A stretch of 64,000 bases of DNA, taken from Nymphalis io. Its lineage: Eukaryota > Arthropoda > Insecta > Lepidoptera > Nymphalidae. The DNA is taken from NCBI RefSeq assembly GCF_905147045.1, contig NC_065888.1, forward strand, positions 12,281,001 through 12,345,000. Reading direction: 5' to 3'. Position numbers and translations under genes: made by a program. Below are positions 40,001 to 45,540 of the stretch, one piece after another; positions within the stretch are counted from its first letter, which is position 1, and each line of letters starts with the position of its first letter. A model generated the notes under the pieces. That model saw only the letters and a program-made list of their open reading frames with translations, did no database searches and was not told where the DNA came from.

Positions 40001-41479
40001 GAATATAATCCTAACCCATAAACCAATCTATATTTTATAAAACAATAGGCAGGAAAATCCCATTTAGTTAATTAATTAAACAAACGAGTATACCGTACGA
40101 AATATACAATATGTTTGTTTTCTTGGATTTATTTTGAGTTAAAACGTTTAAAACAGCATAAATAACAATTTACAGTAACACATTTAACTTGTATAACATC
40201 CTCATACTTGGCACACCTCGGCTAAACATCTGAAATGTTTGTTTCGATCAAAAATAACCGACACGATATTACAAAACTTTATGATCAATTCCAACGAATC
40301 CGAAATGAGTCACTGGTGTGTATACCACCAAGCATATATTTTATTACTGTTTTTCAAGTGTTTTATAGGTATTTTTAATATTCTTCGAATAAGTAAATTA
40401 ATAAATCAACGTTTTTATTAACAGTTAAAAAAAGCTTTTAAATACTTGCTTCAAGAAATAATAGTGATGTTCAACGGTTTATGAGTATGAATTGGATTGT
40501 TTTATATTCTATCACAACATCATCAATGATCAAGTCAATTGAATGTAATGATCTCCGTGGTAAAGAACCTTGGACTGGCTCCGACTATTATGTATTATCA
40601 AGCTTCAAGTTGTTACTTCATTGATTACATGATTATGTAAATAAATGAAATCAATACTTGTAGGTAATTATTTGTAATAACTACTTATCTATTTAACATC
40701 ACACTCAGTTTTAAATTATGTTGTCAATTTATAACGAAACGACATAGCGAAACTAAATTAGCTATAATTATTAATTACTCAGTCAATAGAGTGACTATTA
40801 TATATACTTATGTAAATATTTCACAAAAAAAATGTTCAGTAAAGTCAACATTTTATAGTAGCGCCAATTAACACAGTAAATGAAAATGTTATGAATTTAT
40901 TGTAGTCAATTGTCATGCTGCAAGCAATGTTTACTTCAAGCATTGAAGTAAACATTGTGTCCAAAACCTAAAATAATATTTGTATCGTAAACATACATGT
41001 GTTTGTTTAATATTATACATTTTGACTTTATCTATGACATATTTAAATATGCCGATGTGTGTATTCTATCTTCCACGAGACATAAGGAATGAGGAATGTA
41101 AACAATAAAAACTCACCGTGTCTTCCAGAGCTTTAAATTCGTTAAATAACTTGTTGTTTTCGAGTTTCTGGTTAAGAGACATCACGTTAGCTGACATCGC
41201 TATCATGTTTGCAGTAAGCTCATCAACCTCTTCTCGGAGATGAGTCAGTTGTATCTCTCGAACAATTGTAAGAGCCAGTAACCAAACCGCTAAAGCCCCT
41301 ACGGTCACGCCGAAGACGATGCACCCGTGCCGCCTTCGGTTAACCCTTTCCGTACCCGCGTATTGTCGCTCGTAATCTTCACTCATTAAGTTCTTAGATA
41401 GGTCCTTCGCATCCTTCAATGCTTCCGTCTGGGTGTACATGGTGACAGGCTCGGGTATAAGCGCACGATTTTCGGCCAT
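6086..41479 (-). CDS. egr: Eiger, TNF-superfamily ligand (whole gene span, 8 coding exons)
   Basis: Eight exons (41117-41479, 15628-15840, 12847-12982, 12521-12653, 7918-8008, 7300-7384, 6576-6727, 6086-6373) all have AG acceptors and GT donors and join in phase to 486 codons. The predicted protein is type II. A cytosolic tail (1-51) is followed by a membrane segment (about 53-73, GCIVFGVTVGALAVWLLALT) and a coiled coil (about 74-120). A D/E-rich stalk (193-residue region, exon 2) leads to RDKR at 253-256 and then the TNF homology domain (about 318-476). TNF hallmarks are HTGVYLVYVQIYYL, LFLKAGDRLAVR and SFIGLVKL, with a likely disulfide pair C421/C437. In Drosophila the ligand is shed and signals through TNF receptors to JNK in cell death, wound response and immunity. 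The assignment rests on the domain layout. An extra small exon hidden in the 25-kb intron 1 cannot be excluded. Confidence 0.9.
6576..6727 (-). CDS. egr: eiger exon 7: TNF domain core strands
   Basis: Acceptor atcatacag; donor GTGCAG|GTAATA; 152 nt, phase 1 to 0. It is very G+C-rich compared with the surroundings. The peptide includes VWYPAPWTVASPHPR and the conserved GHIHVHHTGVYLVYVQ strand (G-x-Y-x-V-Y-x-Q of TNF ligands). Confidence 0.88.
7300..7384 (-). CDS. egr: eiger exon 6: start of TNF homology domain
   Basis: Acceptor ttcatttgcag; donor AAAG|GTATAG; 85 nt, phase 0 to 1. The peptide EGQRRPFIAAHFHGNTSH holds the A-strand motif (IAAHFHG, compare the A-H-x-x-G of TNF ligands) and a potential glycosylation sequon NTS. 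Confidence 0.85.
7468..7620 (-). mobile_element. SINE-like repeat, family A, diverged 3' part
   Basis: The plus strand reads GGGGCCACCTGGTGGTAAAT, then a diverged ACACTGTCACTGTAAGAAGT, as in the reverse complement of the family-A 3' third. It lies in eiger intron 5. Confidence 0.5.
7918..8008 (-). CDS. egr: eiger exon 5: basic linker
   Basis: Acceptor attttcatcag; donor GATGAG|GTAAAT; 91 nt, phase 2 to 0. The peptide is RRKTKKFIPSDTSGKLSLHT followed by VSRTVRNSNDE. The joined sequence across the exon 4/5 border is EERRKTKK, a second basic cluster that could also be a protease target. It lies immediately before the TNF domain. Confidence 0.78.
8079..8362 (-). mobile_element. SINE-like repeat, family A, near full length
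   Basis: It matches the family consensus along its length on the minus strand: GGGCTTTGTGCAAGCTCGTC, AACAGCAGTACTTGATATTG, AATTACAGGCACAAGGGACA, and CATCAGGTGGCCCATATGCT at the 3' end. It lies in eiger intron 4, just upstream of exon 5. Confidence 0.78.
8985..9160 (-). mobile_element. SINE-like repeat, family A, strongly diverged
   Basis: Recognisable by order of blocks only (GCCCCTTGGGCC, ACTGGCTCA, a GGCAGTAGAATA block) on the minus strand. Many substitutions indicate an old copy. Confidence 0.4.
10027..10118 (-). mobile_element. tRNA-headed SINE (family B), head fragment
   Basis: On the minus strand the fragment begins AGAGATGGCTCAGTTGTTAG (A-box-like), followed by GGCTCAAACCCAGGCAAGCA (B-box-like) and ends near TTTCATGAGC. 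The body and RTE-like tail are missing. Confidence 0.6.
12521..12653 (-). CDS. egr: eiger exon 4: cleavage-site region with RDKR
   Basis: Acceptor taattttcag; donor GAGAG|GTAGTG (a weak but usable donor); 133 nt, phase 1 to 2. It encodes LPSLFPTTEANQSTRDKRSV and then a Ser/Thr/Lys-rich region ending KSISKTEER. RDKR fits the furin consensus R-X-K/R-R. NQS is a potential N-glycosylation sequon just before it. Confidence 0.8.
12847..12982 (-). CDS. egr: eiger exon 3: stalk
   Basis: Acceptor aaaattacag; donor AGTG|GTAAGA; 136 nt, phase 0 to phase 1. The peptide begins IGTTNMVRLKPEDFTDSVAI and ends LLNENPEIPDS. The in-frame match at both junctions supports it. It is a predicted helical, charged extracellular segment. 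Confidence 0.82.
14318..14430. repeat. Unclassified G+C-richer block, probable dispersed repeat
   Basis: A sharply bounded island (from CCGCCTAGAATGGTGGCAAG to CACCAGGCAATAAGACGGAG) in AT-rich DNA. It resembles dispersed repeats I associate with butterfly genomes, but there is one copy in this window, so I cannot show it is repetitive. Confidence 0.3.
15440..15474. repeat. Perfect inverted repeat, 16-bp arms, 3-nt loop
   Basis: CCAATAAAAGAGGAGT, loop CGA, then its exact reverse complement. No mismatches. It lies in eiger intron 2, 153 bp from the exon 2 donor. Confidence 0.95.
15628..15840 (-). CDS. egr: eiger exon 2: acidic stalk
   Basis: The exon runs from an acceptor (ttttttccgcag) to a donor AAA|GTAAGT and has 71 codons, phase 0 at both ends. 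It starts IYADDDQDSNLVENPKG, becomes strongly acidic (LADDEDIYDDDEDAESGD), and ends in WYPDYDRRREK. Being symmetric (0-0), it could be skipped without breaking the frame. Placed between the coiled coil and the cleavage region, it forms the extracellular stalk. Confidence 0.82.
15997..16071. repeat. (AC)n followed by (AT)n microsatellite
   Basis: A short AC run at about 15997-16009 is followed, after a few bases, by an uninterrupted alternating AT tract of about 48 nt at 16024-16071. Confidence 0.95.
19068..19358 (+). mobile_element. SINE-like repeat, family A, near full length
   Basis: Blocks in order: GGGCTTTATGCAAGC, CATCAGATATTCTACCACTA, a diverged GGCGCATTGG followed by a small insertion, ATGTCTATGGGAGGTGGTGA, CAGGTGGCCCATTTGCCCGT and CTTACCTATTTTAT at the 3' end. 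Confidence 0.75.
21537..21568. repeat. Perfect inverted repeat, 14-bp arms, 4-nt loop, with partial duplication
   Basis: ATTCCAAGCAGTCA, loop ATAA, TGACTGCTTGGAAT. Directly after it the segment AATAATGACTGCTTG is repeated once more at about 21573-21587. Confidence 0.95.
22097..22391 (-). mobile_element. tRNA-headed SINE (family B), near full length
   Basis: Read on the minus strand it starts GAGCTGAGATGGCCCAGTGG (A-box region) and continues with a B-box-like segment. A body containing the CATGTTTCTAATTTCACGGA region follows, ending in an RTE-like tail (GGAGGCCTTAGCCCAGCAGT). A 9-bp direct repeat (ATTAAAACA, 22091-22099 and 22400-22408) may be its target-site duplication. Confidence 0.8.
23588..23766 (+). 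mobile_element. SINE-like repeat, family A, internally deleted
   Basis: The 5' part (GGACTTTGTGCAAGCTCGTC to TGTTCCGGTTTGAA) is joined directly to the 3' part (GGGCGTTTGTGACCACTTAC to CTACCTATTCTATA plus an A run); about 110 bp of the usual middle are absent. Confidence 0.75.
23859..23895. repeat. Perfect inverted repeat, 12-bp arms, 13-nt loop
   Basis: TATGTAAGCCGT, a 13-nt A/T-rich loop, then ACGGCTTACATA. No mismatches in the arms. It lies about 90 bp after a family-A SINE. Confidence 0.92.
25019..25059. repeat. Long hairpin, 18-bp arms with one mismatch
   Basis: CACGATTTGTTA, C, AGTAT, loop TGTCG, ATACT, C, TAACAAATCGTG. Only the C/C pair is unmatched. Confidence 0.9.
25898..26005 (+). 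mobile_element. tRNA-headed SINE (family B), diverged head
   Basis: GAGCCGAGATAGCTCAATGG (A-box-like), then AACCGAAGATTAAGGGTTTA (B-box region, mutated). The body decays after about 100 bp. It resembles a tRNA gene, but the stem pairing and length are those of the SINE head. Confidence 0.55.
26144..26650 (-). CDS. Unidentified 168-codon ORF inside eiger intron 1
   Basis: A single uninterrupted frame from ATG (26648-26650) to TAA, read in the same direction as eiger. The peptide is rich in Asn, Ile, Tyr, Ser, Lys and Phe (MEVKTYYQKHHNQINLIQGY at the start, MCGLISMILFSGVNY at the end). It has no signal peptide and only a weak hydrophobic C-terminal stretch. With 70-75% A+T and random order, a stop is expected every 11-13 codons, so an open run this long is unlikely to be chance (my rough estimate is about 0.01-0.03 expected per window). 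A TATA box and initiator lie at canonical distance upstream. I recognise no family. It could be a small intronless nested gene, a captured gene fragment, or a lucky open frame in AT-rich DNA. Confidence 0.35.
   Translation of the reverse strand: MEVKTYYQKHHNQINLIQGYFYFTKTFETSNSKIKRNINLPSEFLFYREKLRNYSFLDIKLHTPSIYNDFYISYININENSTLFYLYNNITSINDYFKITFKYTFDITSNKQSTAYINYSNFLYTILRRSLSINQSLIDGSHKLMNDWLILYRMCGLISMILFSGVNY
26657..26691 (-). promoter_or_regulatory. TATA box and initiator ahead of the intronic ORF
   Basis: TATAAATAG (26683-26691) and TCATTC (26657-26662; insect Inr consensus TCAKTY) are spaced so that the Inr A is 31 nt from the first T of the TATA box, the usual arrangement. The predicted leader would be only about 10 nt. 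In AT-rich DNA this could be coincidence. Confidence 0.3.
26868..27068 (-). mobile_element. Family C dispersed repeat
   Basis: The minus strand begins TTACTAATATTATAAATGGG, carries GTTACGCTTTCTCATCTTAA, and ends CGAAGTGGCGGGCGGAAACT. This is a widespread lepidopteran repeat pattern ('ACTAATATTATAAATGCGAAA ... GGCGGAAGCTAGT'). The 61-codon open frame across it is incidental. Confidence 0.65.
28048..28170 (+). mobile_element. Family C fragment followed by a decayed tRNA-headed SINE head
   Basis: TACTAATATTATAAATACGA at the left is the start of family C. From about 28100 the sequence ATATAGCTCAATGGATAACT and CGAAGGTCGCGGGTT matches a degraded family-B SINE head on the plus strand. Confidence 0.5.
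28530..28826 (+). mobile_element. SINE-like repeat, family A, near full length
   Basis: Blocks in order from AGGGCTTTGTGCAATTCAGT through AATTACAGGCACAAGGAACA, GGCGATGTAAGCAATGGTTA and ACAATGCCAATGTCTA to CGCCTACCTATTCCGTATAT, followed by T/A-rich sequence. Confidence 0.8.
29055..29240 (+). mobile_element. SINE-like repeat, family A, strongly diverged
   Basis: The 5' block GGTAGAGTTTTGTGCACGAT is recognisable, followed by diverged AACAGTAGAATGTACCAC and a TTTTGTGTTCCCATTT segment. It is assigned by block order. Confidence 0.4.
29336..29515 (+). mobile_element. Family C dispersed repeat, plus orientation
   Basis: It starts AACTAATATTATAAATGCGA, includes TTTGTTACAGTTTCACGTGT, and ends in CCCTTTACACGCGGGTAAAG followed by CCACAGGCTA. 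It is in the opposite orientation to the copy at 26868. Confidence 0.65.
31133..31248 (-). mobile_element. tRNA-headed SINE (family B), tail only
   Basis: It carries the RTE-like 3' tail on the minus strand (CTCAAAAGGGAGAGGAGGCC and GCCCAGCCGTGGGACATTAA, then CAGGCTGTTACTGTTACTGT). The match stops at ATGCGGGTTGG, so the copy is 5'-truncated. Confidence 0.75.
31726..33667 (-). mobile_element. RTE-clade LINE copy 1, 5'-truncated, with 13-bp TSD
   Basis: The element carries the reverse transcriptase half and 3' end of an RTE-type single-ORF LINE. The perfect direct repeat TTTTTATTTACTT at 31713-31725 and 33668-33680 flanks it exactly, so both ends are defined. The endonuclease half is absent (5' truncation during insertion). 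It sits in eiger intron 1, in the same orientation as the gene. High sequence preservation suggests a fairly recent insertion. Confidence 0.88.
31729..33667 (-). pseudogene. Reverse transcriptase of RTE copy 1, broken by one stop
   Basis: The frame is open from the truncated 5' end through 33582 (first Met) to a TAG at 32008-32010, then continues in the same frame to a natural TGA at 31729-31731. RT features: NYRPISLLSHVYKLFSRVV, QAGFRSGYSTVDH, motif A FVDYEKAFDS, RRGVRQGDVISPKLF, and the catalytic FADD near 32500. The tail RPPARWTDDLKKVAGTNW and GEAYVQQWT is typical of RTE. The stop was created by a (TA)n tract inside the codon region for KIRNEII-KRTGVTD. The first Met-initiated segment is 524 codons. 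Non-functional without the endonuclease domain. Confidence 0.85.
34402..34560 (+). mobile_element. SINE-like repeat, family A, internally deleted
   Basis: The 5' part (GCCCGTTTGGGTAGGTACCA, TCACATATTCTACCGCCAAT) is joined to the 3' part (GGCGGTGACCAGGTACCATC, GACCCAAATGCCTGTCCGCC); the middle is missing. Confidence 0.7.
35330..35510 (-). mobile_element. Decayed RTE tail
   Basis: The plus strand shows GCCGCCACCGTCTTCTTTAA, TTTTGAGTCGTGGTCTCCGT and CAAGGACTTTTTGTAGTC. They align block by block with the 3' coding end of RTE copy 1 (31800-31940: GCCCGCCACCTTCTTAAGG, TCGCGGTCTCCACTCTAGGA). It is an old, highly mutated copy of a related element. Confidence 0.6.
37252..37536 (+). mobile_element. 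SINE-like repeat, family A, full length
   Basis: All family blocks are present: GCTTTGTGCAAGCCCGTCTG, ATCAGATATTCTACCGCAAA, TTGTTGTGTTCCGGTTTGAA, GACATAACATCTTAGTTTCC, AAGGTTGGTGGCGCATTGGC, ATGTAAGCGATGGTTAACAT and GTCCGCCAACCTATACTATA, ending in an A run. It is a good reference copy for the family. Confidence 0.82.
39150..39345. repeat. Dispersed repeat, family D, copy 1
   Basis: It shares with 45165-45335 the blocks GACCAGAGAGAGTTTGAACT (other copy GACCAAAGAGAAATCAGGCA), then ACGTGTTTTCCAAGGCATGG and GAGTGTAAACACCAAACTCC (other copy ACGTACTTTCCAAGGAATAG, GAGTATAAG). Two copies show that the sequence is repetitive. The class is not known to me; it is possibly a LINE fragment. Confidence 0.5.
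39792..39832. repeat. Perfect inverted repeat, 18-bp arms, 5-nt loop
   Basis: GTTTACAAAATTAGATAG, loop TGGTT, CTATCTAATTTTGTAAAC. No mismatch. Confidence 0.96.
40925..40957. repeat. Perfect inverted repeat, 15-bp arms, 3-nt loop
   Basis: CAATGTTTACTTCAA, loop GCA, TTGAAGTAAACATTG. No mismatch. It lies 160 bp inside eiger intron 1 from the exon 1 donor. Confidence 0.96.
41117..41479 (-). CDS. egr: eiger exon 1: cytosolic tail, membrane anchor, coiled coil
   Basis: The start is the ATG at 41477-41479 (MAENRALIPEPVTMYTQTEA). The frame continues upstream only to a TAA at 41537-41539 without another ATG, so this is the first usable Met. The exon has 121 codons and ends phase 0 at an ACG|GTGAGT donor. 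NRRRHG precedes the hydrophobic segment, giving the positive-inside signal for type II topology. The following heptad-like region (REIQLTHLREEVDELTANM onward) suggests a trimerising stalk. Confidence 0.88.
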
Positions 41480-41830
41480 CACACCCTTGATTGACACTGC
41501 ACTCGCGATCTGTTTCACGATAACAACTGGGAGCAATTAGCCGTTATCGGCCCATTATCGTTTTCTAAGAACGTCGGGTCGACTTATTGATAATAGGACC
41601 ACGTGTTGAGAAATATCCGAAAGTATTTCCGATGGAATACACGCGTGACCGGCAAGGCGGACTAGAACCGAGTGGAACAAAACGAAGCGAGTTGTGTGGC
41701 ACGCGGCGCCCGCGCAACGTTGCATACGGCTCCTCAACGTTCAACTATCCGAATGCGGTAATTGGGAAGATTAACCTTCGTAAACATTCGAAGTGTAAAC
41801 AATTGAATAATTAATGATAAACAGTCGTTA
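41480..41830 (-). promoter_or_regulatory. eiger 5' UTR and probable promoter region
   Basis: This segment immediately upstream of the eiger start is richer in G+C than the flanks up to about 41720 and then falls to AT-rich DNA. A TAA in frame at 41537-41539 closes the coding frame upstream, so it is untranslated unless spliced. I see no decisive TATA box. The inference is from position only. Confidence 0.35.
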
Positions 41831-42397
41831 GCGTTATAAGCATTCGCTGTGAAAGAATTTCATTATACGTGGACCTATATACATACATTCTGCTTATAAC
41901 TTCATTATCAGCTGGCGCTGGTGTTAATATTAAATAATACTTAATAATCACTGGACGTTTTTCTCTAGGGCCTTATAAATATTTATCGATTATGCAAGTA
42001 AAGCAATTAATTGTAGTATAACACAATACTATATAAATAATGTATAAGTAATTGAAAATAGAAATAGTATTATCGTAAGATATTTCTGATGGACATATCT
42101 AACATATCTTAATTACCATTATTATTATTAATTATAATGTACTTGATTTTAACACTTAAGTCCCTAAAAGATTTTAATGGTTAAGATAGCAATATTATTT
42201 TTGTAACTAAGGTAACTATTCAATATTTTAACAGTGGTAGTCACCCCCACCCTTAGTCAAATGGATTCCGCGACAACGAATTTAAAAAACTGCATAAAGA
42301 ATAGACTTATAGCTGACACTAACAAATAGACTCTAAAGGATATGTAAAAATAACTAGCTTTCAACGTTTCAAAGCCACATGAATTAAATGGCAATTT

Positions 42398-42485
42398 TGC
42401 TTGATGGTAGGACTTTGTGAAAGTCTGTCCGGGAAGGTACTAGTCACTCATCGCGTTATATTCTCCAGTGCTGAAAGCACGTGCT
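42398..42485 (+). mobile_element. SINE-like repeat, family A, 5' fragment
   Basis: GATGGTAGGACTTTGTGAAA, then GTCCGGGAAGGTACTAGTCA and CTCATCG. It stops after about 80 bp. Confidence 0.6.
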
Positions 42486-44614
42486 TGAGCACGCGTAAAT
42501 GAAAAGAAATAAATACCTCATCGTCACATTTAAGAGACGGACATTGCTTATCAATCTATTTGATTGGTGATTACAACTTCTCGTTTACGTAAATTAATTT
42601 TATTAGTTAATAAACTCATTTAATGATTGACAGCTTATCTACAAATACTCGTAATATGAAAATGACAGTGCGTTTGCTTAACAAATTAATTTTCCCGTTT
42701 CGATAACTGTTACAAAAAATATATCATCATGATTAGATTTGGGTGCTACCTAAAATTTTATCGAAAATAATATATTAGTAGAGTAACAAAACATTTTGGA
42801 GATAATTGGACTTTTTAATTTTTAATGCCCTTCGGCCAATTAGTATCTTCAAACTTTCTTTTAGTTTTATTAAAATATTTTTCAATCGTAATTGACGTCT
42901 AATTTAAACATTAAAATAAATATCAGCCCAGAGAATCAAAGCATTCAAAAAATATATTCTTAAGTTCTTTATAAATAAATCAAATCGCTTAAAATATGCA
43001 GGTCAAATAATAATCTCTCGCCGTTTGAAGTCAGATTATATATATCTCAAAGCAATCCAAAGTATTTTCTTAATATAATTGATGACGCAGGCGTCAGACA
43101 GTTCAAAGATTGCTCCAGTAGATTTCTAGTACGAGAATGTGACACTATCGATGCTCCAATTATATACAAGAAACTGAGAACAAAAACTATGATAGAAATG
43201 GGATGATTTCAGGTATTGTTGTAAAATGAGAATCATGAATATTTGTCTTAAGTGTTGATTTACGATTAATTACAATCAGAATTTATGTCCTTCTAACCAA
43301 TTTTGACCATGGCGACTCGACAGAAACTATACACGAGCGGAGAGATTTAAGTCAATCAGACAGATTTCAAATAAGAATTAACTACAGGTAAAATCATCCA
43401 CAATTATTAAAGCCGAATCACCTAATTAAGATTACAAGAGCTTCGCTAAGACAGTTACTAGTACAATTGCCAAAGCATCAGTCGAAAGTATGCCGCTCAT
43501 CACCTACAATTATAAAATATAATGTAACATTAAATTATAAGCAAATAAATTTAATAAATAGACCTACGTCATCAATCACGTAAGACAAACAAAATCTATT
43601 TTGTTGGCTTAAAAACAAATTCTGTTGGAGTGTTTGTTCCGACTGTTTACCTATGAAAATGTTATTTAAATTATCAACTAAATTAATATGATATGTTACA
43701 AATATGGCTGTGCTGCTTTTTTAACGTCCCATTTATTTATTTATTTTAACTTACCGTCTAATTTCGAAGTTATTGGTCCTCAAATATTGACTACATGTCA
43801 CGAGTATGTTTCGTAATACCCTAAGCTAAATATATCCATATAATCATGAATTGCTTTGCTTACTTCCATTTTTGTATGTGTTGCTTTGCTCAATTTTATA
43901 ATCTTTAAGGTGTATTATGTCTTATAAATCATACATTTTTTTAGCATTTCCTGTTCTATTTAATGTTTCCTCGTCTTAACTTATATAGAGCATGCACCTA
44001 GAAAATGTAGACTGCATTTATCTTCGGTGCGGTTTGTATAGGTAGGATTATTTTTGACGCCTGTTATCTCGATTCTTATTCAACAGACGATACCTTACCT
44101 ATTACCTATTACCCCGTTACATGTTTTTACAACTACATACAAAGTTTGTATGCTGCAAATGATACAAATTGTTTCATGACACAATAAGGTTAATTGCTTA
44201 TTTAGTCTTGTCATTGCGATTAAAATAAACAGGTTTATAAATTTCAATATTTATTCGATGATGTAAGTTATGCGAAAATTAAACGAAATGTCTGCCTTTC
44301 CACAGTCTAAAAATAAAACGTTTATGTAATTGTTGTCTACTGACACATATTCGCTTGCTATTGGACTGATGTTATCCAGCAAAAACAGTAATGATTTATG
44401 TCTCTAGGCCTGAAACATGAAATAATTTATGATCTAATAAAAGACTTAAAAGAAAAATATAATTATATACTAATTAATAGCAGAGATTATTATTCACTAA
44501 AATTATGACGAAATTTTTTAATATAGATAGTTGAAACTAAATACATAATTTAAAAAATGCCGCTTTTAGTGCGTGATTGACATAGTAATTGACTTCTGTT
44601 TTTTTTTTTTATTT

Positions 44615-44760
44615 TAAGCCAAAGATCATTCGTGTGTCTGTAATTGCACCTTACCATTAATTGACCCTTTGACTCAAACAGCAAATTTGTATTGTATATG
44701 GCGGTAAAATGAGTGAATATGTGGTACCTACCCAGACGAGCATGTGCTAAGCCTTATCTT
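44615..44760 (-). mobile_element. SINE-like repeat, family A, diverged 5' half
   Basis: The minus strand reads AGGCTTAGCACATGCTCGTC, TGGGTAGGTACCACATATTC and ACTCATTTTACCGCC, then a diverged middle with GGTGCAATTACAGACACACG. Confidence 0.6.
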
Positions 44761-45164
44761 AATTGCTTTATCTTTGCCAGATACGTCGATTGCGATGTGG
44801 TCAATATCTCAATCAATCAACAGCGTTCTTTAAGTAATAAAAATTACAACATTGGTTTCAGCTCTACTGTTTGTAATAATTATACTCAAGTATATTTATT
44901 TTCTAATAGTTTAGCTTATTACAAGACTACAGCTGAGCACAGACGCTGCTCCATTGCTGTTTGTCAAATAATATATGAGTTTGTATCGGAATTGTCAAAT
45001 ATTTTCTAAAATAAAAAGCCGTTCATGGAGGAAATAAAAGTAATATCAAATATACTTATTGAGTTTTTCTTTTTTAGGCGGTCAATCTCAAGGACTAGTC
45101 CATTCCGCAGAATATTTTATTGCATAAGTGTTCTTAAAAATAGTTGAGCTTATAATTGACGGCT

Positions 45165-45335
45165 GACGGTTATCCGATACGACCAAAGAGAAATCAGGCA
45201 CAAAATATCTGGCTTCACGTACTTTCCAAGGAATAGGAGTATAAGTTCGGAGTATAAGTTAGTTAGAGTAGTTCCTAACAACTTCCAACTTCCTAGCTTC
45301 GGTCTGCTTCAATAAGTTTCTTACAGTAAAAGTAA
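45165..45335. repeat. Dispersed repeat, family D, copy 2
   Basis: Shares the GACCAAAGAGAAATCAGGCA and TTTCCAAGGAATAGGAGTAT blocks with 39150-39345 in the same orientation. It continues with CTTCCAACTTCCTAGCTTCG and a GTCTGCTTCAATAAGTTTCT end. Confidence 0.5.
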
Positions 45336-45365
45336 TGAAGTAAACAGCCTATAAACATCCGACTG

Positions 45366-45406
45366 CTATGATTAGTCCAATGCATCATGCATTGGACTAA
45401 TCATAG
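45366..45406. repeat. Perfect inverted repeat, 19-bp arms, 3-nt loop
   Basis: CTATGATTAGTCCAATGCA, loop TCA, TGCATTGGACTAATCATAG. No mismatch; the longest of the hairpins in this window. It abuts a family-B SINE fragment on its right. Confidence 0.97.
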
Positions 45407-45540
45407 GTAGATGTGGCAGAATTTCATTCGAAACATGCAAGTTCGCGATGTTTTCCTTCGCATGAGATGTCAATAAGTTGTCACATAAATAAAGCACATG
45501 AATATTCTCTAGTGCTTGCCGGGTTTCGACTACACAATAA
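45407..45540 (-). mobile_element. tRNA-headed SINE (family B), middle part
   Basis: The plus strand reads GATGTGGCAGAATTTCATTC, GATGTTTTCCTTCGCATGAG, ATAAAGCACATGAATATTCT and AGTGCTTGCCGGGTTTCGAC, matching the body and B-box of family B in reverse. Both ends are missing. Confidence 0.65.

Larger units (their letters stand above)
37537..41116. other. eiger intron 1, proximal part
   Basis: AT-rich, with one family-D repeat (39150-39345), two perfect hairpins (39792-39832, 40925-40957) and no recognised exon. The stretch at 38560-38830 is somewhat richer in G+C (TGTGACCATGGGTCTAATGG) and unclassified. Confidence 0.5.

Noticed and set aside
41480..41536. Longer eiger N-terminus beginning at the TTG at 41536
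   Set aside because: There is no ATG before 41479 in this frame after the TAA at 41537-41539, so translation most likely starts at MAENRAL.
41587..41814. 75-codon plus-strand open frame upstream of eiger
   Set aside because: It lies in the G+C-rich 5' region of eiger, antisense to it, with no motif and no splice sites.
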